The position numbers were made by a program, and so were the translations under genes. Positions 1 through 9,038 of a DNA stretch of 9,038 bases are shown here, piece by piece; position 1 is the stretch's first letter, and every line of letters starts with the position of its first letter. Source of the stretch: Thioalkalivibrio sp. (GTDB lineage: Bacteria; Pseudomonadota; Gammaproteobacteria; Ectothiorhodospirales; Ectothiorhodospiraceae); the NCBI GenBank assembly GCA_003563455.1, contig PWRV01000321.1, forward strand, positions 1-9,038, written 5' to 3'. The notes beneath the pieces are model-generated. The model was not told the DNA's origin and did not search any database. It saw only the letters and a program-made list of their open reading frames with translations.

Positions 1-942
1 ATGATGGACTGGACGGATCGATGGTGTCGGCGTTTTCACCGGCTGCTGACGCGGCGCGCACTGCTGTATACCGAGATGCTGCATGCAAACGCGGTTGTGC
101 ATGGCGATCGGCGTCATTTGCTCGGGTTCGACAGCCAGGAGCATCCGGTGGCGCTGCAGCTCGGGGGCTCGGATCCGCGGGTGCTCGCCGAAGCCGCACG
201 CATCGGCGCTGATTTCGGATACGACGAGATCAATCTGAATGTCGGATGCCCGTCCGAGCGGGTGCAATCCGGAGCCTTCGGCGCCTGCCTGATGGCGACG
301 CCGGAGACTGTAGCCGAATGTGTCGAGGCAATGGCCGACGCGGTGCCGCTACCGGTCACGGTGAAACACCGGATCGGGATCGACGAACAGGACTCCGAGG
401 CGGATCTGCATCGCTTCGTCTCGCGCGTCGCGGATGCCGGCTGCCGGCGTTTCGTCGTGCATGCGCGCAAGGCCTGGCTGAAGGGGTTGAGTCCGGCGGC
501 GAACCGGGAGGTGCCGCCGCTGGATTATCAACGGGTGTATCGCCTGAAGGAGGAATTTCCCCATCTGCAGATTGTGATCAACGGCGGTATCGCCGATCCC
601 GAGTCGGGGCTCGCGCATCTTCAGCGGGTGGACGGCGTGATGCTGGGGCGCGCGGCATACTATCGGCCATTCGCGCTCGGTCGCGTGGACCGGCTTTATT
701 TCGGTGCCGGGGATGACCGGGACTACCCGGAAATCGTGGAGGATCTGGTGGCACTGGCCGAGGAGCTCTGCTCGCGGGACGTGCCGCTGTCGCGCCTGAC
801 CCGGCATGTCCTGGGCCTTTTCCACGGCGCACCCGGAGCCCGCCACTGGCGGCGGGTCCTCACCGAAGGCCGGCGCCAGCGACACGCGGGGCCCGAGCTG
901 ATCGAGTGGGCCGTGCGCCCCTGCCTGAAGGCGGCGAGCTGA
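1..942 (+). CDS. dusA: tRNA-dihydrouridine(20/20a) synthase DusA, 5' end cut by window edge
   Basis: This flavoenzyme reduces uridines in the D-loop of tRNA to dihydrouridine, using FMN and NADPH, in the cytoplasm. The visible 313 residues read as a DusA-type TIM barrel. MMDWTDRWCRRF (1-12) matches the FMN-strand region, HPVALQLGG is at 48-56, and NLNVGCPSERVQSGAFGACLM (79-98) holds the catalytic Cys83. VKHRIG (121-126) supplies the conserved Lys122, HARKAW (154-159) the His/Arg pair, and INGGI (193-197) and GVMLGRAAY (212-220) the FMN phosphate-binding segments. GLSPAANREVPPLDY (162-176) is typical of DusA rather than DusB or DusC. Known DusA proteins have a further strand ending in VAP just before MMDWTDR, so the in-window ATG at base 1 is probably internal and the true start lies upstream. 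The stop is TGA at 940-942. The gene converges on gltD. The family call is firm; the start is not visible. Confidence 0.95.
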   Translation: MMDWTDRWCRRFHRLLTRRALLYTEMLHANAVVHGDRRHLLGFDSQEHPVALQLGGSDPRVLAEAARIGADFGYDEINLNVGCPSERVQSGAFGACLMATPETVAECVEAMADAVPLPVTVKHRIGIDEQDSEADLHRFVSRVADAGCRRFVVHARKAWLKGLSPAANREVPPLDYQRVYRLKEEFPHLQIVINGGIADPESGLAHLQRVDGVMLGRAAYYRPFALGRVDRLYFGAGDDRDYPEIVEDLVALAEELCSRDVPLSRLTRHVLGLFHGAPGARHWRRVLTEGRRQRHAGPELIEWAVRPCLKAAS

Positions 943-947
943 CGCGG

Positions 948-1002
948 CGGGGAAACTCGGGCCGATCTTCCCCGGCGACGGAATCGGCGAGAGGACTCGC
1001 CG
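948..1002. terminator. Two hairpins between convergent dusA and gltD, possible bidirectional terminator
   Basis: The 69-bp gap between the dusA and gltD stop codons holds two perfect inverted repeats. CGGGGAA (948-954) pairs with TTCCCCG (968-974) across a 13-nt loop. CGGCGAG (985-991) pairs with CTCGCCG (996-1002) around an AGGA tetraloop. Neither is followed by a T-run on either strand, so these are not classical intrinsic terminators. Their place between two converging genes makes a termination or 3'-end-protection role plausible, but that is inference. Confidence 0.35.
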
Positions 1003-1011
1003 CCTGCCGGG

Positions 1012-2470
1012 TCAGCGGGGGAGGTCGGAGTGCCCCATCAGGAAGGCGTCGACGGAATGGGCGCACTGCCGGCCCTCGCGAATCGCCCAGACCACCAGCG
1101 ACTGGCCGCGGCGCATGTCGCCGGCGGCGAACAAGCCTTCGACATTGGTGTAGTAGGCTCGGGGCCCTTCGGTCGCGCCCTTCACGTTGCCGCGCGGATC
1201 CAGCTCGAGTTCTTCCGCCTGCCGCAATTCCGCAATCATGCCCTCGTGTTCCGGATGCACGAAACCCATCGCGAGCAGTACCAGGTCGGCGGGCATTTCA
1301 CCCTCGCTGCCCGGCACCTCGGACATCTGCCAGCGGCCCTGCTCGTCACGGTCCCAGCGGACCAGCACGTATTTCAGCGCGCGAACGTTGCCATTGCCGT
1401 CGTCGACGAAGCCCTTGGTCGCGACGTTCCACATCCGCTCGCAGCCCTCCTCCTGAGAGCTGGAGGTGCGGAGGCGATTTGGCCACTCGGGCCAGGTCAG
1501 GCCCTTGTCCTCCTTCTCCGGCGGCTTGTCCAGGATCTCGATCTGGGTCACGGAAGCGGCGCCGTGGCGGTTGGAGGTGCCGATGCAGTCGGATCCGGTA
1601 TCGCCGCCACCGATGACCACGACATGCTTGCCGTTCGCATTGATGAATTCCGTGTCGGGGACAAACAGTCCCTGTACACGCCGGCTGTTACGCGTAAGGA
1701 AATCCATCGCATAGTGGACCCCGTTCAGTTCCCGGCCGGGGACCGGCAGATCGCGCGGCCACTCCGCGCCGCCGGCAAGGACCACCGCGTCGTATTCTTC
1801 GCGCAGCCTGGACATGGGGATGTCGACGCCGATGTTCGAGTTGGTATGGAACTCCACACCCTCCGTCCGCATCTGCGCCATGCGCCGGTCGATCAGTGTC
1901 TTCTCGAGCTTGAAATCCGGGATTCCGTAGCGCAGCAGCCCGCCAATGCGGTCGGCCTTCTCGAAAATGGCGACCTGGTGTCCGGCGCGCGCAAGCTGCT
2001 GCGCGCACGCGAGCCCGGCCGGTCCGGAGCCGATGATCGCCACGCTCTTGCCGGTACGCCGCTGTGCGACCTGCGGCTTGATCCAGTTCTCGTCCCAGGC
2101 CCGGTCGACGATTGCGCATTCGATGGTCTTGATGCTCACCGGCGAATCGTCGATGTTCAGCGTGCAGGCCGCCTCGCACGGGGCGGGGCAGATGCGACCG
2201 GTGAATTCGGGAAAGTTGTTGGTCAGGTGGAGGGTCTCGATCGCTTCCTGCCATTCCCCCCGGTAGACCAGGTCGTTCCACTCCGGGATCAGGTTGTCCA
2301 CCGGGCAGCCCTGGTGACAGTACGGGATACCGCAGTCCATGCAACGGGCCCCCTGTGCGCTGACCTCCGATTCGGGCAGGGGGATCACGAACTCTCTGTA
2401 GTGGACGACCCGGTCCGCGACCGGCTCGTAGCGCCGGTCACGGCGTTCGATCTCCATGAATCCGGTTGGC

Positions 2471-2478
<8 letters not shown>
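1012..2478 (-). CDS. gltD: Glutamate synthase (NADPH) small subunit GltD
   Basis: This is the beta subunit of GOGAT. It takes electrons from NADPH onto FAD and passes them through iron-sulfur clusters to the FMN site of the large subunit. The 488 residues are close to the usual length (about 470-490). The N-terminal ferredoxin-like domain has cysteines at 46, 49, 54 and 58 (CMDCGIPYCHQGCP) and at 97, 101 and 105 (CPAPCEAAC), the pattern that binds two 4Fe-4S clusters. The FAD Rossmann motif GSGPAG is at 150-155, followed by an acidic strand end (FEKADRIGGLLRYGIP). A second nucleotide motif, GGGDTG (290-295), is for NADPH. The C-terminal FAD segment GLFAAGDMRRGQSLVVWAIREGR is at 448-470. ATG 2478-2476 was chosen because it aligns with the family N-terminus and follows an AAGGAG ribosome binding site. 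The ATG lies inside the last codons of gltB (8-bp overlap, shared ATGGGTAA), so translation is likely coupled. The stop is TGA at 1014-1012. Confidence 0.97.
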
Positions 2479-7144
<4,666 letters not shown>

Positions 7145-7151
7145 CATAGGA

Positions 7152-7157
7152 CCTCGT
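7152..7157 (-). promoter_or_regulatory. Ribosome binding site deciding the gltB start
   Basis: ACGAGG on the minus strand precedes two adjacent in-frame ATG codons. The spacing from GAGG is 4 nt to ATG 7147 and 7 nt to ATG 7144, so 7144 is favoured. The farther upstream in-frame ATG 7198 and GTG 7210 have no comparable site in front of them. Confidence 0.55.
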
Positions 7158-7260
7158 TGATGCCAGATCGTTGGCGGATGCGGGCGCACGGAAGCCATGA
7201 CCGTGGGCACGGCCCGGAGCGGTCACCCGCTACCCCGCAGACTGTCAGCCTAGTCATCAC

Positions 7261-7275
7261 GCAGCAATCGTGCCA
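7261..7275 (-). promoter_or_regulatory. Candidate sigma-54 (RpoN) promoter for gltBD
   Basis: The minus strand reads TGGCACGATTGCTGC. Against the RpoN consensus TGGCACG-N4-TTGCW the -24 block matches 7 of 7, and the -12 block (CTGCG) matches 3 of 5. The invariant GG-N10-GC spacing is exact. Transcription would begin near 7249, giving a leader of about 105 nt to ATG 7144. The position directly upstream of a nitrogen-assimilation operon and the NtrC-like dyad farther upstream support the call. It is a prediction from sequence only; a chance match to the degenerate -12 half is possible. Confidence 0.55.
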
Positions 7276-7324
7276 TTTCCGCGATGCATGTTGTGGCGAT
7301 CGAGGGCCTCGTGATCGGCGGTGG

Positions 7325-7341
7325 TGCATCGGTATGGTGCA
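7325..7341 (-). promoter_or_regulatory. NtrC-like enhancer dyad upstream of gltBD
   Basis: The minus strand reads TGCACCATACCGATGCA. Compared with the NtrC (NRI) dyad TGCACCA-N3-TGGTGCA, the left half matches 7 of 7 and the right half 5 of 7. Its centre (7333) lies about 84 bp upstream of the start predicted from the sigma-54 match. The left half-site is also repeated directly as TGCACCA-N6-TGCACCA. The role as an activator site is inference from similarity and placement. Confidence 0.45.
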
Positions 7342-7442
7342 ATTCATGCGCCGCTCGTGCGAAAACCGTGCGCCGGAGAGAGGCCCGCGGATGGATAGTG
7401 CCCGGCGGGAAGGAGCGTGGGCGGCCGACTCCTCAGCCGCGG

Positions 7443-7461
7443 AAAAATACCCCGGCGGTAT
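7443..7461 (-). terminator. Weak intrinsic-terminator-like hairpin downstream of roxA
   Basis: On the minus strand ATACC (7461-7457) and GGTAT (7451-7447) enclose a 5-nt loop GCCGG and are followed by a T-run reaching 7443. The stem is only 5 bp and not GC-rich, so it is weak. It lies about 107 nt beyond the roxA stop and could end purB-roxA transcripts before the gltBD promoter. Confidence 0.25.
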
Positions 7462-7473
7462 CGGTCCGGTCAA
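7444..7473 (-). promoter_or_regulatory. Possible weak sigma-70 promoter upstream of gltB
   Basis: The minus strand has TTGACC (7473-7468, 5 of 6 to TTGACA), 18 nt, then TATTTT (7449-7444, 4 of 6 to TATAAT). It would leave a leader of roughly 290 nt before gltB. The -10 match overlaps the T-run of a terminator-like hairpin, so either reading, or neither, may be right. Confidence 0.2.
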
Positions 7474-7511
7474 GGATGTGCGGCGCCTCGTTGAATGCGC
7501 CTCCGCCTCCG

Positions 7512-7563
7512 CTGTGGAAGCACTGCTTCCACAGGCAATGTGGCACGAGGCTCCCGTGCTACA
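7512..7563. repeat. Paired palindromes, REP/BIME-like, just after roxA
   Basis: Two adjacent hairpins share similar ends. Plus-strand CTGTGGAAGC (7512-7521) pairs perfectly with GCTTCCACAG (7525-7534) around a 3-nt loop. TGTGGCACG (7539-7547) pairs with CGTGCTACA (7555-7563) around a 7-nt loop, with one G-U pair. Both arms open with TGTGG or close with (C/T)ACA, and only 4 nt separate the hairpins. On the minus strand the outer one starts TGTAGCACG 4 nt after the roxA stop codon. The architecture resembles paired REP elements that sit between genes in GC-rich gammaproteobacteria. Without other copies in view the repeat status is unproven. No T-run follows, so an intrinsic terminator is less likely; stabilising the 3' end of the purB-roxA transcript is possible. 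Confidence 0.45.
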
Positions 7564-7567
7564 GGGC

Positions 7568-8698
7568 TCATGCGTGGGGCTCGATCAGGCCGTTTTCGAG
7601 GAGCTCCCGAAGCACGGGTTCGAGTTCGGGCAGGGCAGTGCTCCATTCTTCCGGAACAAGGGTCTCTGCAGCGCAGAAAAACTCCGCGGCGGCCGCAGAC
7701 AGACCGGGTGCCGCGAGGGATCGCCCGGCCACGAACAGCACGACACCGGCGTCGTTCCGGATCCAGTAACGCCGGAGTTCGGGATCGAGTCGATAGCGCG
7801 TCGTGGAATCCAGTTCCGCCGGCGGGTCGCCCCCATCGCGCACCGGCCCCTGCTCCCCGGTATGGTCCTGCTGCGCGCGGCTTAGAAACTCTCCCAGGAA
7901 CCGGTCCAGTGCCGTCGGCTGCAGCTGCAGGCGCTCGATCAGGCCGGCGCGCAGCGCGGCGAGGTCACTGGCATCGAGCTCGTGGGGGTGCACCGAGGGT
8001 TCGCGCCCGGGATCGCTGACGCGCTCGGGACCCACGGAATCCAGCCGGTCCTCTAGAAATCCACCAACAAGGTCCCGCCAGGCGGGTGCCCGAAAGCCGA
8101 TCGACCAGGTCATGCACTCCTCGTCGAGGGACATGCCGAGGTGCGGTATGCCGGGCGGCAGGTAGAGCATGTCCCCCGGTTCCAGAACCCATTCACGGGT
8201 TGCCTCGAAATGCCGGAGAATGGCCAGCGGCAGGGCGGGCAGGCAGATCGGGGACTGCGGTGGCGGTTCCTGGATCTGCCAGCGCCGCCGTCCCTGGGCC
8301 TGGAACAGGAAGACGTCGTAGGCGTCAATGTGCGGCCCGACCGAGCCATCACGTGCCGCGTAGGAGATCATCAGGTCGTCGCGCCGCCAGTGCGGGACAA
8401 AATCGAAGCGGCGCAGCCACTCGGGGCCCTCGGGCCAGTAGTGCTCGATGCCGGAGACCAGCAGCGTCCAGGCGGTCGTGGGCAGCCGGCTGAAGCGTTC
8501 GGGGTCGAAGGGACCGTATTCAACGCTCCAGTCCCGGCGGTCGGGGTGCCCGAGCACGATCCGCGAGCGTATCCCTGGCTCGCAGGCGAGACCGGCAAGG
8601 TCGTCGCCGTCGATCGGATTCCGGAAGGCGGGGATCGCGCCGCGAATCAGTATGGGGTGGCGCTGCCAGTAGTCGCGCAGGAATTCCTGCGGATCCAT
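7568..8698 (-). CDS. roxA: Ribosomal protein L16 arginine hydroxylase RoxA (YcfD-like cupin/JmjC oxygenase)
   Basis: The protein is a 2-oxoglutarate/Fe(II)-dependent oxygenase of the Cupin_4/JmjC group. The E. coli homologue YcfD hydroxylates an arginine of 50S ribosomal protein L16. From ATG 8698 it is 376 residues; YcfD has 373. EFLRDYWQRHPILIRGA (5-21) and DGDDLAGLACE (30-40) match the family N-terminus. DDLMISY (107-113) leads into the iron site GPHIDAYDVF (121-130) with His123 and Asp125; the distal His186 is in PPGIPHLGMS (181-190). QGRRRWQI (135-142) holds basic residues expected near 2-oxoglutarate. GFRAPAWRDLVGGF (201-214) is also typical. The C-terminal ~140 residues correspond to the dimerisation and winged-helix parts. 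The ATG has no clear ribosome binding site, and the family usually has a short strand ending in LGG before this Met. GTG 8776 (402 residues, 1 nt after the purB stop) and TTG 8743 (391 residues) are therefore real alternatives. It probably shares a transcript with purB. Confidence 0.88.
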   Translation of the reverse strand: MDPQEFLRDYWQRHPILIRGAIPAFRNPIDGDDLAGLACEPGIRSRIVLGHPDRRDWSVEYGPFDPERFSRLPTTAWTLLVSGIEHYWPEGPEWLRRFDFVPHWRRDDLMISYAARDGSVGPHIDAYDVFLFQAQGRRRWQIQEPPPQSPICLPALPLAILRHFEATREWVLEPGDMLYLPPGIPHLGMSLDEECMTWSIGFRAPAWRDLVGGFLEDRLDSVGPERVSDPGREPSVHPHELDASDLAALRAGLIERLQLQPTALDRFLGEFLSRAQQDHTGEQGPVRDGGDPPAELDSTTRYRLDPELRRYWIRNDAGVVLFVAGRSLAAPGLSAAAAEFFCAAETLVPEEWSTALPELEPVLRELLENGLIEPHA

Positions 8699-8777
8699 TC
8701 CGCCGAGCGGCGAGGGCGGCGGAACGGACCTGCCGGCGTTCAACGGGGTCTGGGGCGGACTGCCCGCGATCGCCACG
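8699..8777 (-). other. purB-roxA spacer, possibly coding for the RoxA N-terminus
   Basis: These 79 bp lie between the purB stop codon and the roxA ATG. No promoter-like or terminator-like sequence is obvious. The roxA frame stays open through it. It contains GTG at 8776-8774 and TTG at 8743-8741, and the encoded stretch ends in PLGGM, which resembles the start of RoxA relatives. It may therefore be coding rather than untranslated. Confidence 0.4.
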
Positions 8778-9038
8778 TCAGGCCCGGCCGCGGATCTGAC
8801 GCGCGAGCTGTACGGCCAGTCCGACGTATCCTGCGGGGGACAGTTCGCGCAGCCGAACGCGGGCATCCTCCGGAATCTCGAGTCCGTCGACGAATTCGCG
8901 CAGCCGCTCGGCGGATACCCGCTGGCCGCGGGTCAGTTCCTTCAGCTTCTCGTAGGGCGCCTCGATTCCGTGGCGACGCATCACCGTCTGCATCGCCTCG
9001 GCGAGGACCTCCCAGTTCGCGTCCAGGTCTGCCTGCAT
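8778..9038 (-). CDS. purB: Adenylosuccinate lyase PurB, C-terminal fragment running off the window
   Basis: PurB cleaves SAICAR to AICAR and adenylosuccinate to AMP, two fumarate-releasing steps in purine synthesis. Only the last 86 residues are in view. LDANWEVLAEAMQTVMRRHGIEAPYEKLKELTRGQRV closely follows the C-terminal domain of E. coli PurB (NWEVLAEPIQTVMRRYG..., PYEKLKELTRGKRV), as does the tail AGYVGLAVQLARQI. The Met codon at 9038 is internal; the catalytic domain and true start lie beyond the right edge. The stop is TGA at 8780-8778. The roxA frame follows immediately in the same direction, suggesting an operon. The identity rests on a short but highly characteristic segment. Confidence 0.93.
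   Translation of the reverse strand: MQADLDANWEVLAEAMQTVMRRHGIEAPYEKLKELTRGQRVSAERLREFVDGLEIPEDARVRLRELSPAGYVGLAVQLARQIRGRA

Larger units (their letters stand above)
7148..7567. other. Non-coding region between gltB and roxA
   Basis: About 420 bp separate the preferred gltB start from the roxA stop. Open frames here (for example on the plus strand across 7157-7885) resemble no family I know and run antisense into roxA, so I see no gene. From gltB outward the region holds a likely leader of about 105 nt, a sigma-54-type promoter match, an NtrC-like dyad, a possible sigma-70 promoter overlapping a weak terminator-like hairpin, and two REP-like palindromes just after the roxA stop. Within the leader, a short minus-strand hairpin at 7231-7218 (AGCGG, GTGA loop, CCGCT) is visible, with no recognised riboswitch consensus. 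Confidence 0.6.

Noticed and set aside
1..3. ATG exactly at the left edge, and a Met codon exactly at the right edge (9038, minus strand), taken as true gene starts
   Set aside because: Both proteins are visibly truncated: DusA lacks the FMN-binding strand before MMDWTDR, and PurB lacks its whole catalytic part. These are internal Met codons at window edges.
7539..7563. TGGCACGAGG on the plus strand (from 7541) as a second sigma-54 promoter
   Set aside because: The TGGCACG block is present, but no GC at the required spacing (CCC follows instead) completes a -12 element. It faces roxA antisense, and the sequence is explained by the palindrome arm.
7157..7885. A 242-codon open frame on the plus strand across the intergenic region and into roxA
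   Set aside because: It runs through the promoter region and palindromes, then antisense to roxA, with no family resemblance. It may be a chance frame in GC-rich DNA.
8699..8866. Extension of roxA upstream to ATG 8866
   Set aside because: This would overlap the end of purB by about 89 bp in another frame and add 56 residues absent from the family. Starts at 8698, 8743 or 8776 are more credible.

Overview
The window carries core metabolic and RNA/ribosome-modification genes from a GC-rich (visibly about 65% GC) bacterium. The DusA, RoxA (YcfD) and PurB sequences resemble gammaproteobacterial proteins. The glutamate synthase large subunit is the alpha/beta-proteobacterial-looking type (N-terminal CGVGF after a short propeptide). 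A high-GC gammaproteobacterium, for example of the Ectothiorhodospiraceae/Chromatiales kind, would fit, but that placement is inference. I see no mobile element, CRISPR array, tRNA or rRNA.

Layout from left to right: (1) positions 1-942, plus strand: tRNA-dihydrouridine synthase DusA, cut by the window edge at its 5' end. (2) A 69-bp gap between convergent genes with two hairpins. (3) Positions 1012-2478, minus strand: gltD, the glutamate synthase small subunit. (4) Positions 2471 to about 7144, minus strand: gltB, the large subunit, overlapping gltD by 8 bp. (5) About 420 bp of non-coding DNA (7148-7567) holding a good sigma-54-type -24/-12 match, an NtrC-like dyad, a possible weak sigma-70 promoter, a weak terminator-like hairpin and a pair of REP-like palindromes. 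(6) Positions 7568-8698, minus strand: a cupin-fold 2-oxoglutarate/Fe(II) oxygenase matching ribosomal protein L16 arginine hydroxylase RoxA. (7) Positions 8778-9038, minus strand: the last 86 codons of purB (adenylosuccinate lyase), running off the right edge.

GltB and GltD together form NADPH-dependent glutamate synthase (GOGAT), which makes two glutamates from glutamine and 2-oxoglutarate and is the second half of the GS-GOGAT ammonia assimilation route. The 8-bp overlap and strong internal ribosome binding site fit equimolar, coupled synthesis. purB and roxA lie in the same direction with a short gap and probably share a transcript; gltBD most likely has its own promoter in the 420-bp gap. 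The most interesting signal is that this promoter region looks like a nitrogen-responsive sigma-54/NtrC promoter. I found no convincing undescribed system: the coding content is ordinary housekeeping, and the points worth a second look are regulatory or concern start sites.
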